NCBI RefSeq assembly: GCF_014932895.1
Contig: NZ_JACYOF010000007.1
Span: 124,001 to 188,000, forward strand
DNA: 64,000 bases
Origin: Bacillus thuringiensis
GTDB lineage: Bacteria; Bacillota; Bacilli; Bacillales; Bacillaceae_G
Direction: 5' to 3'
This document shows positions 18,412-28,446 of the stretch, piece by piece (the first letter of the stretch is position 1; every line of letters begins with the position of its first letter). Made by a program: the position numbers and the translations under genes. The notes under the pieces are model-generated. The model had not been told where the DNA came from and searched no databases. It was given only the letters and a program-made list of their open reading frames with translations.

Positions 18412-18494
18412 ATAAAAATTTTAGACAGATAAAATAACACAAAACCACTCATGAAACTCTAGAGTCTCCCTTAGCAATATGAGGAGGAGTTAAC

Positions 18495-19823
18495 ATGAAG
18501 AAATTATTAAATGAATTACTTGTAACCCAAAATAATTTGGATGCAGAGAAAGTTTTACGTCATCCGTCGTATGACGTTGCGCAAGAAGTAAAACGATTTT
18601 CAATTGAAGATCAAGTCATATTACTAGATAAGATTCCTGTATTAAAAAGCTCAAAAATTCTTCAACATTTGAGTACAGAAGAAAAATATAATATCTTAAT
18701 TCACTTATCTGAAAACAAAGCTAAAACGTTACTAAATTTACAACCGATTGATGAAACAGTGGATCTACTTCTAGCGGTTCATCCGGAAAAACAAGCTAAA
18801 TTAATGGCGTATCTAAATAAAATTACAAAACATAACGTGAAAAAATTAATGGCTTTCAAACCTGAAACGGCAGGAAGCCTTGTCACAAGTGATTTTGTTG
18901 CAGTTAGAGGAAATTGGTCAGTAAAAATGACATTGAAGTACATTAGGGAACATTCTGAAAATGTAGAATCAATATCTTATATGTATGTTCTTGATAGTCA
19001 TGGTCATCTCAAGGGAATCGTTTCCATACATGAGTTATTACTAGCAGCAGATGAAGAGATATTATCTAATATCATGATTCAAGAGGTGATTTCAGTACAC
19101 GCTGAGGTTGATCAGCAAGAGGTTGTAAAAAAGCTACTGAATTATAATTTAGCAGCAATACCCGTAACAACAGCAAATAATGAAATGATTGGTATTATAA
19201 CATTTGATGACGTAATGAATGTTATGGAAGCAGAAGCTACAGAAGATATCCAAAAGTTAGGCGGAAGTGAACCATTAAATCAATCTTACTTTGAATCTAG
19301 TATTTGGAGCATTTTCTTCAAACGTCTACCATGGTTATTGCTTCTATTTGTTGCTGAGGCATATACAGGTACAGTACTAAAGTATTTTGAAGATGAAATT
19401 GAAACAGTAGTTGCCCTTGCTTTCTTTGTTCCATTATTAGTAGGTACTGGAGGGAATACAGGTACACAGGTTGTAGCAACAATTACTCGTGCAATCGGTA
19501 TTGGAGAGGTGAAATTTAAAGACATTTTTCGTGTAATGAAGAAGGAATTTGCAATTGGTATGCTTCTCGGACTTGCACTGGGGATAGCAGGGCTTACCCG
19601 CGCTTATATGTTAGGCGTTGGAACAGAAGTTGCGCAAGTTGTAGCAATTACATTATTATTCATTGTTATTTGGGCTTCTCTTGTTGCAGCTGTTTTACCT
19701 TTGATTCTGAGAAAATTAAAATTAGATCCTGCAGTCGTTTCTGGTCCGTTTATTACAACATTTGTTGATGGAACAGGATTAGTAATTTATTTCATGGTTG
19801 CAAAAATGTTATTAAATTTGTGA
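18495..19823 (+). CDS. mgtE: Mg2+ transporter/channel MgtE
   Basis: This 442-aa protein has the standard MgtE layout: an N-terminal superhelical domain (about 1-125), two CBS domains (about 130-250) and five membrane helices (from about 280) with the pore signature PLLVGTGGNTGTQ and a C-terminal PFITTFVDGTGL. It imports Mg2+, and its cytosolic domains close the pore when Mg2+ is high. GAGGAGG precedes the ATG. Transcription is expected to start 870 bp upstream at the M-box promoter. The inserted TnpB-less element in the leader is unusual and may also supply or disturb expression. Confidence 0.96.
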   Translation: MKKLLNELLVTQNNLDAEKVLRHPSYDVAQEVKRFSIEDQVILLDKIPVLKSSKILQHLSTEEKYNILIHLSENKAKTLLNLQPIDETVDLLLAVHPEKQAKLMAYLNKITKHNVKKLMAFKPETAGSLVTSDFVAVRGNWSVKMTLKYIREHSENVESISYMYVLDSHGHLKGIVSIHELLLAADEEILSNIMIQEVISVHAEVDQQEVVKKLLNYNLAAIPVTTANNEMIGIITFDDVMNVMEAEATEDIQKLGGSEPLNQSYFESSIWSIFFKRLPWLLLLFVAEAYTGTVLKYFEDEIETVVALAFFVPLLVGTGGNTGTQVVATITRAIGIGEVKFKDIFRVMKKEFAIGMLLGLALGIAGLTRAYMLGVGTEVAQVVAITLLFIVIWASLVAAVLPLILRKLKLDPAVVSGPFITTFVDGTGLVIYFMVAKMLLNL

Positions 19824-19983
19824 ATATACACTGAAATAAATACGAAATGGAGGATAAGTATTTCAGCTTGCTTGCTAAGACATAGTGGAGAACTCAGGAA
19901 TGAGGAAAACAAACACTTATGTCTTTAGGCAAATAATATTTTAAAGGATTCATTGAATGTAATTAATGCTGGAGGATAAAACT

Positions 19984-21081
19984 ATGAAACACCTAAGAAA
20001 AATCTTTAAAAGAATTTTAATCCTTTTTTCTATTTTGATACTTATTGGAATAGGGATATTATTTGGTACTAACTATGGCCGAGATCTTCGGGTAACAATT
20101 GCTGGGAGTATACTAACTTCTCAGCATCCACAATATGCGAAATATACATTCCTATCCCAAAAGGAACTAGATAAACTGCAAGATAGAATTAATCATCCAA
20201 AATGGTCAAATAGTGATGAGGCTGTTTATAAAAAAATAGCAGGGAAAAGATTAGAAGAATTAAAAAATCAGCCATTAACAATTGATGTAGAAACGATTAA
20301 AAGTAACAAAGATAGTCGCTTTCTTTTCGAAGGGAAATTAGTCACTATTAGTAACCCTTTCAATGTTAATCTTGTTAGCCATAAAGGGACACAGGGCGAT
20401 AAAAGGGGAGAAAAAATTAGCGTAATGGCTAAACGTAATCATGCACTTGTTGCTGTGAATGCAAGTGGATTTGCTGATGAAACAGGAAGGGGTGGAGGAA
20501 ATGTTGCAACTGGCATAGTAATAGAAAATGGGAAAGCTATTGATACAAATATAGATAAAAATACCCCTACAATTATTACAGGTTTAACAAAGTTTGGACA
20601 AATGATAACAGGAAATTATTCTACCCAACAGCTTTTGGATAAACAAGTCGTTTCAGCAGCAGGATTTATGCCACAGTTAATTGTTAATGGAGAAAAAATG
20701 ATTACAGAAGGAGACGGTGGTTGGGGTTCTGCCCCACGTAGTATAATGGCCCAAAAAAAGGACGGTACAATTATGTTTCTAGTCATAGACGGTAGACAGG
20801 CACATAGCATAGGGGCTACGTTAAAAGAGTGTCAAGATATTCTATATGAAAAAGGAGCAATAAATGCAATGGCTATGGATGGAGGATCTTCAGCTACTCT
20901 ATATTTAGGAGGAAAGGTAATAAATTCACCTTCTACATTATCTCATGAAGATCGCTATTTACCGAATGCTTGGGTGGTAACAGCAAATCCAAAACAAAAA
21001 ATAAAGATGACAATAGATGGGGAAAAAATAGACACTAAAACATCAGATGAATTTGATGCAAATATTTCAACAGATTTATAA
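19984..21081 (+). CDS. phosphodiester glycosidase family (NAGPA domain) membrane-anchored protein
   Basis: This 365-aa protein has an N-terminal membrane segment (about 8-30) and a NAGPA-type domain. The hallmark stretches are VAVNASGF, GWGSAPRS, LVIDGRQAHSIGATLKE and AMAMDGGSSATLYLGG. The family includes the uncovering enzyme of vertebrates and bacterial exopolysaccharide or cell-wall proteins, and hydrolyses phosphodiester-linked sugars outside the membrane. The start at 19984 is chosen over 19966 because GGAGG lies just upstream. It stands alone, 160 bp after mgtE. The substrate is unknown. Confidence 0.85.
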   Translation: MKHLRKIFKRILILFSILILIGIGILFGTNYGRDLRVTIAGSILTSQHPQYAKYTFLSQKELDKLQDRINHPKWSNSDEAVYKKIAGKRLEELKNQPLTIDVETIKSNKDSRFLFEGKLVTISNPFNVNLVSHKGTQGDKRGEKISVMAKRNHALVAVNASGFADETGRGGGNVATGIVIENGKAIDTNIDKNTPTIITGLTKFGQMITGNYSTQQLLDKQVVSAAGFMPQLIVNGEKMITEGDGGWGSAPRSIMAQKKDGTIMFLVIDGRQAHSIGATLKECQDILYEKGAINAMAMDGGSSATLYLGGKVINSPSTLSHEDRYLPNAWVVTANPKQKIKMTIDGEKIDTKTSDEFDANISTDL

Positions 21082-21144
21082 ATTTTTTAAAACTCACATA
21101 CAAAGAGGGTAATAAAATTAATACTTTTATCATTTAACGTGCAG

Positions 21145-21483
21145 TGAACTACTCGCCACTTAGCAAAACTTGAAGTGGGAGCTTCTCAGTTCCAAGACGA
21201 AAGCAACCTTTCGTCTCCCTGAGTGTTACTCCGGGGTGTTCCCCTAGGTTTCCAACGCTTGGATGTTCTCTTGGTACGGCTGATATTTTACGTAGGAACC
21301 GAATGGCTTGGTTTTCACGCTCTATTTTTTCCCTGTAACATCCTATATCAAGTTATCAAAGAACTTCATTTAGCTAGTTTATAAAAAGTTGTTGGCTATG
21401 CCAAATCGAAAGTCATCTCCCATCTACCGCTTTACTATCGCTCTACACGCACTTGAGGAAGGAGAATCTTTCCGGTAAATTCG
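21145..21483 (-). mobile_element. TnpB-less IS605-type element with omegaRNA-like right end (copy 2)
   Basis: On the minus strand it starts after TTTAA with CGAATTTACCGGAAAGATT and CTCCTTCCTCAAG, contains GGGAGATGACTTTCGAT and TGGCATAGCCAACA, a middle with GGTTCCTACGT and three hairpins, and ends AGCTCCCACTTCAAG…CTAAGTGGCGAGTAGTTC. Both ends and the overall order match the element at 18027-18411, although the middle has diverged. No protein is encoded. It is probably a non-autonomous relative mobilised by an IS605-type TnpA elsewhere. Confidence 0.65.
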
Positions 21484-22297
21484 TTAAAGAAATGTGTATA
21501 GGGAGGGGACACTCAATCATATGGAAAATCTCCAAGGAGTTAGAAGAAGTATAAATAATGTATACTGATTACACTTATATTCTATTATATGCTTTTAATC
21601 TACTAGTATATGCTATAGTTATATGAAATGGACAACCTGTAAAAATAATTGTTGTAATCAGATGAGTAAAGATTAATGCGCAGAGTGAAGTAGTGGTCAT
21701 ACTATTTTACAAGAGAAAATAATAGAGAACATGTCTGTTTATATTTAAGCCTTAATATAATTAAAAATGAAGCATATAATAAAAGAAATGGGATACAAAA
21801 AGGGCTTAGAGGAGATTCAAGATAAAAAATTGAGAGATTAACATATAGTATATAGAAATTGCTTAACAAAACCGGCTAAAAATAGTCATTTTCTTTTTAA
21901 ACACCTTAACAACTCGAAATAGACTTTTAAGTTATTGTACATCTATTTGTATTGTCATAGCGTTTAAAGTCTGATACAAGAGAATCTGAGAGTCTTTTTT
22001 TTGAGGGGAACTAGATAAAATATTGAATTTAAAATAAAAAACGGTATTTATTTGTAAATGTGGCAGGATAAAATATTATTTCAGATGAATATGAAAGAAG
22101 GGAGGAATGATAGAAATATAAATTGTTTAATCTAATTATCTAAAAAAAGAAAACATTAAACAACTTCCTATATGATAGATGGTATTACTATTTTAAGAAG
22201 ACGGTCCTATTGAAACCGTCTTCTTTTTGTTTCTCTATAAAAAGATGCAGATTAATTAATACCCATCTCTATATTTTATAACTGTAATAGATTTATT
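21484..22297. other. intergenic, no gene seen
   Basis: About 800 AT-rich bases. Only the terminator at 22195-22228 is recognisable. The rest contains no frame of meaningful length and no clear RNA motif. Confidence 0.5.
22195..22228. terminator. intrinsic terminator
   Basis: AAGAAGACGGT, loop of about 9 nt, ACCGTCTTCTTTTTG. It lies 70 bp beyond the 3' end of the MFS gene and can work in either direction. Confidence 0.8.
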
Positions 22298-23464
22298 TTA
22301 AACAGCTTTTTTAGTAGTAGCTATTTTAAAGGTATTACTTCTCATGCTATAAAATTGTAGGCCTAATGAAATAATCATAGAAATTATCGCAAAGTAGATT
22401 AGAGCCATAGTCCCCATTCCAAGGGAAATTACTACTCCACCTAATGTGGCACCTACCGAACTTCCTAGATAGTTAATGGAACTATTGAGGGCCACAGCTG
22501 CACTTCCATGTTTAGGTTGATAGGATAATAAAATATGTTGCTGTGGTGCTCCTGATGCCCATCCCATTGCTCCCCATATGAAAAATGGTAAGTACTTTAT
22601 AATTGTTAGATTAATCATTATCGGAATACATACAACTGAGACAGTTAAAATAATTAAAATAAGAGCCATTAAAGTTTTTGGTTTTTTGAAGTAATCAATT
22701 AAATATCCAATTGTTATACTTCCAAATAATCCACCCAATCCCCAAGCCCATAAATAAATTGTTAAATCACTTGAGTTATCAAGATCTTGTAATAATGGAG
22801 ATAGATAGGTATATAAACCTAAACTTGAAATACTTGCAAAGAATGTTATTAAAACAGTGATAGTAACTCTTTTATCTAAAAACATTGCAAGTCTTTCTTT
22901 CATAGCAGGTGGTGCTGTGACTGGAACATGTGGTAGAAACTTAAGAATACTAATAGCAGCAATTAAACTAAGTAGTACCACAAACCACATTGCTGATTGC
23001 CAATCAAACTTGTCTGCGATATAAAGACCTATAGGAACACCTAATACAGTTCCCATACTCATGCCACCGATTGTTAAGCCAAGTGCTCGTCCTTTCTTTT
23101 CTACAGGTACTAACATAGTTGAGCCTGCGACAGCTAAAGGAGAAAATAATCCAGCACCAACACCAGCAATTGCCCTTGATATTAAGAATACCGAAAAGTT
23201 TGGAGATACTGCAGTTAATGCATTTGCAAGACCAAATATAATTATAGAAATCAATAGAACTTTTTTTATAGGTTTACCTGCTAAGAGAGAAGCAAACAGT
23301 GGAGCGGATATTGCATAACATAATGTAAATATACTTACCGCTTGCCCGACTTGGGATGCACTTTTTTGATAGGTATCACTAATTCCAGGAACAAGTCCAG
23401 CAATAATATAAGCATCGAATCCCAAGGCAAACATACCAATAGCTAAAAAAATGACTTTTTTCAT
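22298..23464 (-). CDS. MFS exporter, DHA1 family (sugar/drug efflux type)
   Basis: This 388-aa protein has 12 predicted membrane segments. It begins MKKVIFLAIGMFALGFDAY and carries the DHA1 motif A region (ASLLAGKPIKKV), the motif C-like GAGLFSPLAVAG and VGGLFGSITIG-type glycines. This is the AraJ/NepI-like branch of MFS that exports sugars, nucleosides or drugs. It is divergent from the LysR regulator at 23782, the usual arrangement for a substrate-induced exporter. The substrate cannot be told. Confidence 0.85.
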   Translation of the reverse strand: MKKVIFLAIGMFALGFDAYIIAGLVPGISDTYQKSASQVGQAVSIFTLCYAISAPLFASLLAGKPIKKVLLISIIIFGLANALTAVSPNFSVFLISRAIAGVGAGLFSPLAVAGSTMLVPVEKKGRALGLTIGGMSMGTVLGVPIGLYIADKFDWQSAMWFVVLLSLIAAISILKFLPHVPVTAPPAMKERLAMFLDKRVTITVLITFFASISSLGLYTYLSPLLQDLDNSSDLTIYLWAWGLGGLFGSITIGYLIDYFKKPKTLMALILIILTVSVVCIPIMINLTIIKYLPFFIWGAMGWASGAPQQHILLSYQPKHGSAAVALNSSINYLGSSVGATLGGVVISLGMGTMALIYFAIISMIISLGLQFYSMRSNTFKIATTKKAV

Positions 23465-23781
23465 AGTTTTGCCACCTTTACATTGTCAAGAATAAAATAA
23501 ATTATCAATCTTATACACTCTAGTTGCTAGTTTTGTACAGATAGAGAATGATTATTAAATTTATATATAACTCTATATGGATCGTGTTTCCAATTATAAT
23601 AATTGAGCTATATATAATTATTAAATAATGCCATAGTAATTAAAAAATCTGCAGATTAAATTAAGGGAATATAACATTTGGTAATCATTACTCGTCTAGC
23701 TTAAGTAGGTTAATATTAGTATACTTAATGAATGGGATTAAATAAAATGAATAATATTAATGCAAGGGATGAAAAAAACTC
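23465..23781. promoter_or_regulatory. divergent promoter region, MFS exporter / LysR
   Basis: 317 AT-rich bases between two divergent starts. It should hold both promoters and the LysR binding sites. I could not identify a reliable T-N11-A box by eye. Confidence 0.45.
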
Positions 23782-24648
23782 ATGAGTATTATTAAGTATG
23801 AAATTTTTGAATCAGTTATTACAACGGGGAGTTTTACAAAGGCTGCCGAAAAATTAAACATGACGCAATCTGCAGTAAGTCATGCAATTTCTAGCTTAGA
23901 AAAGGAATTAGGAACGTCGTTATTCCTAAGAACTGGTCGAACAATTACTTTAACTCCTCATGGTACTAAAGCTTATGAGTATATTGGTCAGATATTAAAA
24001 ATAAACCGTAAATTAATAGAGACTAATTTTAATAATGAATTATTGCCTAAAACACTGAAGATTGGGGCCTTTACAAGTGTAAAAAAACATATATTACCTC
24101 CAATTATGAAAGAATTTAATAAATTGTATCCGTTTATTGAAATTATTATATTTGAGGGGACTTATGATGAAATTCAAGAATGGGTTATTAATAAGGTAAT
24201 TGACCTGGGATTTACAATTAACGGGGAATTCGGATGTGAATCTGTTCCATTTTGGGAAGATGAGCTAGTTATAGCAACACCAAAGGACTTAAAGTTAATT
24301 CCTGAAGATTGCTCTTTAAAAGATTTCTTTGATCAAAATAATATTATTATGCCAGCAGCGCCATACAGAAATCAAGTTGAGAACTTTTTTAATCAGCACA
24401 GTATAGAGCCTAAGATTCATTCATATATAAGTGACTGCAATACAATAGTGAAAATGATTGATTTAGGAATAGGTATTTCTATAGGACCAAAGCTTTTCTT
24501 AAAATCATTTGATAATATAAAAATATATGAATTACCGGATCAGCATTATAGAAATATATACATATCTTATAACCATTCTACAGAATTAACACAAGCAGAA
24601 GGCTATTATGTTCAGGAATTTATAAAAATAGCAAGGAACTTATTTTAA
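23782..24648 (+). CDS. LysR-family transcriptional regulator
   Basis: This 288-aa protein has an N-terminal winged HTH (ITTGSFTKAAEKLNMTQSAV, SHAISSLEKELG) and a periplasmic-binding-like effector domain (about 90-285). It is divergent from the MFS exporter at 22298 and probably controls it. The gene ends inside a hairpin that doubles as terminator. Confidence 0.92.
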   Translation: MSIIKYEIFESVITTGSFTKAAEKLNMTQSAVSHAISSLEKELGTSLFLRTGRTITLTPHGTKAYEYIGQILKINRKLIETNFNNELLPKTLKIGAFTSVKKHILPPIMKEFNKLYPFIEIIIFEGTYDEIQEWVINKVIDLGFTINGEFGCESVPFWEDELVIATPKDLKLIPEDCSLKDFFDQNNIIMPAAPYRNQVENFFNQHSIEPKIHSYISDCNTIVKMIDLGIGISIGPKLFLKSFDNIKIYELPDQHYRNIYISYNHSTELTQAEGYYVQEFIKIARNLF

Positions 24649-24666
24649 GTTCCTTGCTATTTTTTA
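24625..24666. terminator. bidirectional terminator overlapping the lysR 3' end
   Basis: AAATAGCAAGGAACTTA, then TAAGTTCCTTGCTATTTTTT. A 15-bp stem shared by the convergent LysR and XerS genes. The last codons of the LysR gene form its 5' arm. Confidence 0.85.
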
Positions 24667-25740
24667 TTCTTTATTCTTTCCTATTCTTCCTAAACTATCT
24701 TTAATAGTTGTTTCCCCAAGTTGTGTATATAGCAAAGCTGTATCTTGACTCGTATGACCAAGTTGCTGCATCACTTGTAATGAATCTTTTTCTTCCATAT
24801 ATAATTTATTTGCCAATGTATGTCTTAATTTATGAGGAGACATTCTTTTTCCATAGGCCTTAGTATATTTTTCTACTATATCTTGGATTGCCCTAACTGA
24901 AAGAGGTTGTGCAGTATGTTTATATTTTGATAAAAACACATTTTTTAATTCTTTCCCTGGAGCATATTTGTTATCTCTAATTTCCATATATTTTTCAAGG
25001 TCATTCAATGCAATTGGGGTAATCCATACTGAATCTTCTTTATTTCCTTTGCGGATTACATCAATTAGTCTTTCTTTTAGGTTTATATCCTCCATACGAA
25101 GATCGGCTAATTCACTTACACGAATACCACTACCAAGAAAGAGGGAGAGGATAGCTACATCACGATCTTTATCTCTTAGGAAATAGAACAACTGATGTTT
25201 TGTTAAAGATTTTTCATGTTCGTACTTAACGTAATTCAAAAATTCTTGATCGTCATCATTATGAAATATTTTAGATCTCATACGTTTTGCACGAGCATTT
25301 AATGTTTCTTTATCTTTATGTATTTCTATTTTAGCCATTACATTTCTATAAAAATAACATTCTCCATCTTCATTTTCTGATAGGGAGGTAAGGTACTTAA
25401 ATAAAGACTTTAAGGCCGAAATTTTTCTGTTAACAGAGGAATTTTGCATGTTTTGTTGTAGTTTTAGAAACCTCATAAAGTTCTCAACATCTTTTTTCTT
25501 TAAATTCTCCAAATCAGAGAAGGATATGTCTTTAATGGGCTTAAATTCAATAATTTGTTCAGATAATAGCCAATTGAAGAAGACTCTGAAATCATATACA
25601 TAATTCAGTAGGGTAGAGGGAGAGGCATCATGCAATTCTTTGTACTCCACAAATTCTTCTATGTAAAAGGGCATTTCATTTAAATTTTCGTATAATTTTT
25701 TACGATGTACGGATTTTTGACGTTGCTTGCTGTAATCCAT
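24664..25740 (-). CDS. xerS: tyrosine recombinase XerS-like
   Basis: This 358-aa integrase-family protein has an N-terminal SAM-like domain (about 20-150) and a catalytic domain with Arg in SGIRVSELADL, HKLRHTLANKL, LGHTS and the nucleophile Tyr in TALLYTQ. The length and N-terminus (YSKQRQKSVHRKK) fit the XerS branch of Firmicutes. XerS resolves chromosome dimers at dif-like sites. B. cereus-group genomes also carry CodV/RipX-type enzymes, so this may be an accessory recombinase. I chose the start at 25740, which follows GAGGTGA, over the 25785 start of the longer frame. I see no att site. Confidence 0.85.
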   Translation of the reverse strand: MDYSKQRQKSVHRKKLYENLNEMPFYIEEFVEYKELHDASPSTLLNYVYDFRVFFNWLLSEQIIEFKPIKDISFSDLENLKKKDVENFMRFLKLQQNMQNSSVNRKISALKSLFKYLTSLSENEDGECYFYRNVMAKIEIHKDKETLNARAKRMRSKIFHNDDDQEFLNYVKYEHEKSLTKHQLFYFLRDKDRDVAILSLFLGSGIRVSELADLRMEDINLKERLIDVIRKGNKEDSVWITPIALNDLEKYMEIRDNKYAPGKELKNVFLSKYKHTAQPLSVRAIQDIVEKYTKAYGKRMSPHKLRHTLANKLYMEEKDSLQVMQQLGHTSQDTALLYTQLGETTIKDSLGRIGKNKE

Positions 25741-26450
25741 AAAAATCACCTCATATACACTATAACAGAAAAGTGTACCGAACACAAGTTCGCGTTAAAT
25801 TCAATTTTTACACAAACTTATTTACATAATTAAATTATGGGATGCTAAAATATACTGAAAATTGAATGGGCTATTGTAGTTATTCTAATAAAAATTATAG
25901 ATAACCAAGTGATAGATTTGTATTAGGCTATAAAAATTAGTACAAAAATCACATTTAAAGGTGTATAAAATAAAACAATTTTCATATATAAATTCATACA
26001 AAATGAATATATGAAAACAGTTTAAAAGTTGTTATAAAATACGAATTGGTTAATTTAATCATGATTATGAGGAGTTAAATAGATCAACATAAGAAAAAAT
26101 CTTATAAATTAAAATGTAATTTACTATAAAAATTATTAATGAGTAACTCTGTATTTAATGATTTTCATATAAAGTATGAATTATATAGGTACATATCAAT
26201 ATACTGCGATTTATGCAATTGAGCTCGAAATCCCTAAATACTGTATTAGATTTTTATTTAACTATTCTATTGTTCGTAAAATTGGTATTTCGTGCGAAGT
26301 TGTAAAGTGTTTGTTTTTCTCCCTTCTTTCGATTCGTATATGTTCATCCTACAAAATGGATTCTCCACCTTTCATCAGAGTCCTAAAATAATCCTTATCC
26401 GACATTAGCGTATTATTAAGAGCATGTCCCAGTGCATCCATTTATAGTCT
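25741..26450. other. intergenic, no gene seen
   Basis: About 700 bases of very AT-rich DNA between xerS and the left repeat of the sulfatase island. A 71-codon frame at 26176-26391 has no ribosome binding site and no recognisable motif. Confidence 0.5.
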
Positions 26451-26600
26451 CCTGTAGCTTTAAAACAAAGATTGAACAAAAATACCTCACAAACTCGTAT
26501 TTTACAGTAAATAAGAAGAATCCATTTTGATCAATCTTTTTTCAAAACGGATTCTTCTTTAGCATATTTAAGTTCCGGTTTTATAAAAAAGTTTGATCTT
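26451..26600. repeat. left direct repeat (R1) bordering the sulfatase island
   Basis: From CTGTAGCTTTAAAACAAAG to AAAAAAGTTTGATC this segment aligns along its whole length with 39927-40075 in the same orientation, with scattered mismatches. It contains an inverted repeat (GAAGAATCCATTTTGA against TCAAAACGGATTCTTC) that can act as a terminator for the sulfatase operon. No coding capacity. Its family is unknown to me. Confidence 0.8.
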
Positions 26601-26667
26601 AAACAAGAGCACCCTATCGCGGAGGAAAACTCAGCTTATATATTAGTTTTAGTTTACTATTTTTCTA

Positions 26668-28446
26668 TTAACTTGTACGACTGGCTAACCCAATAAAATA
26701 CTTTGCTTTTGCTTTTTCATCTTTTGGCAATGTTACTTCGATAAATTTCTCTACTACTTCTGTCGTTATTTCATCAAACTTCGAAATTATGACAAAATCC
26801 TCAAACTTATTTAACATGTCGTAGCGCACGTTCTCAGGAATAATATTTAGTAATGTCCTTATTTGATTTTGCGCAGCTCTATCCCATAGATGATCTTGTA
26901 AAATGCTTAATTGTTCTGCCTTTCGAACGGCTTCTTTCTGATGCCTTAATTCCTCTGGAGTCATGATTCCCTCCTCCGGAATACCCAATCTATCAAATTG
27001 CTCCTTGGGTGCCTCATTTTCTCTCATTTTATCAGCTATTTTTTTGATAAATTTCAATTCAATTTCGGGATTCTCAATTTCCTCGGTTTGCCTTGGATCA
27101 GTTGTTAAATCAAACAACTTTGATCCATATTGAAATGGGTTAATAAATCCCTTGCCAGCTTGGATTTTCATAATTTGACACCCTTTTGTGAATGAAAATG
27201 GTTCTCGAATTTTAATGTTTTGTAATTCTTTAGGACCAAACATCTGTCTCATATGAGTTGGCATTAACGTATACTCAAATAATGGTTGATTCTCCGGAGA
27301 GACAGGGGCTCTCATATACACATAGTTGCCATCTGTTATATTCACATGGCCGCCGTGGTATCCAAATAAAGCGGTTTCACGAATTGGCTGATCCGATTGA
27401 ATGGTTTGTTTTAATGGCTTTCCATCCATATTTCCTGGTAATGGTAGGCCGAAAAACTCAAGTAACGTAGGTGCTAAATCGACTGTTTGGACGATAGACT
27501 GCCTCCTTTCTCCTTTTATCCCCACTCTAGGGTCCCAGACGAATAAAGGAGTGTGGGCGATTTCTTGATAAACTGGCATAACACTTTTTGACCACCATCC
27601 ATGCTCACCCAACAAATATCCATGGTCAGTATTTACAATCAGCATAGTGTCTTTCCACATATCATGTATGTCCATCAGTTCGATCACACGTCCCAAATAA
27701 TGGTCACACATACTTAAAAGAGCAGCGTATTCGTATTTTCCATGCTCTACTACTTCCTCACGTTCTTGAACGAAGTAATACGGTGGCCAGTCAAAGTGCT
27801 TTCCTCTATATTCATGGGGATACAAATCTTTGTAATGTTGATAAGCGAAAAAAGGTTCATGAGGATCAAACGTCTCAAGCTGTAAGAACCAATGATCCTC
27901 ATCCTTATTTCTTTCGATAAATTCCATCCCTAAAGAGAATGTAACTGCCTGTGGATGGTTTTCCTCTGATTCAAAATAACTTCGATTAATCACATCTTGT
28001 CTGAACATATTACTATTGGCAAGAAAACGATGTGTTTCTGTTTCAGGTTTGTCTAGTTTTTTCACGTTTCCTTTCCAAGGATCTCCTTCTTGTCCTCTTA
28101 CTATTTCAAAAGAACTGTATCTAGGATGATAAGTCGCACCACCATCTTCCCAATAATGTTGATGATCAGTTACTAAATGAGTGTATACGCCATTTTGTTT
28201 CAAAATTTCTGGCATTGAATGATCAAATGGTTCAATTGGTCCCCAGCTCCGATGCAAGAAATTATAACGCCCCGTGTGCAGTTCACGTCTTGCTGGCATA
28301 CAAGGTAAACTCCCTGCATAACACTGATCAAATACAACTGTTTTTTCTCCCAATTTTTTAAAATTCGGTGCATGAGTCCAATCACATCCGTAGTTTGGGA
28401 GCATATGTCTATTAAGTGAGTCGAACATAACCATGATTGCGCGCAT
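26668..28446 (-). CDS. Cys-type sulfatase 1 (cytoplasmic, S1 family)
   Basis: This 592-aa protein belongs to the alkaline phosphatase-like sulfatases. Near the N-terminus is the metal ligand region MVMFDSLNRH. The active-site signature C-x-P-x-R is Cys49-MPA-Arg53, whose Cys must be oxidised to formylglycine. A second metal site is NTDHGYLLGEHG. There is no signal peptide, so it should act inside the cell on an imported substrate. The ribosome binding site GGAGG precedes the ATG. It is the last gene of the leftward set that also encodes its activator (FGE, 34054-35016). The C-terminal 100 residues are an extra helical part. Arylsulfatase or carbohydrate sulfatase cannot be distinguished. Confidence 0.92.
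   Translation of the reverse strand: MRAIMVMFDSLNRHMLPNYGCDWTHAPNFKKLGEKTVVFDQCYAGSLPCMPARRELHTGRYNFLHRSWGPIEPFDHSMPEILKQNGVYTHLVTDHQHYWEDGGATYHPRYSSFEIVRGQEGDPWKGNVKKLDKPETETHRFLANSNMFRQDVINRSYFESEENHPQAVTFSLGMEFIERNKDEDHWFLQLETFDPHEPFFAYQHYKDLYPHEYRGKHFDWPPYYFVQEREEVVEHGKYEYAALLSMCDHYLGRVIELMDIHDMWKDTMLIVNTDHGYLLGEHGWWSKSVMPVYQEIAHTPLFVWDPRVGIKGERRQSIVQTVDLAPTLLEFFGLPLPGNMDGKPLKQTIQSDQPIRETALFGYHGGHVNITDGNYVYMRAPVSPENQPLFEYTLMPTHMRQMFGPKELQNIKIREPFSFTKGCQIMKIQAGKGFINPFQYGSKLFDLTTDPRQTEEIENPEIELKFIKKIADKMRENEAPKEQFDRLGIPEEGIMTPEELRHQKEAVRKAEQLSILQDHLWDRAAQNQIRTLLNIIPENVRYDMLNKFEDFVIISKFDEITTEVVEKFIEVTLPKDEKAKAKYFIGLASRTS

Noticed and set aside
24664-25740. XerS-like gene as integrase of the neighbouring sulfatase island
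   Set aside because: The protein fits the dimer-resolution branch, and no att-like repeat links it to the island. The R1/R2 repeats do not extend to it.
26176-26391. 71-codon plus-strand frame upstream of the island
   Set aside because: No ribosome binding site, AT-driven composition, no motif.
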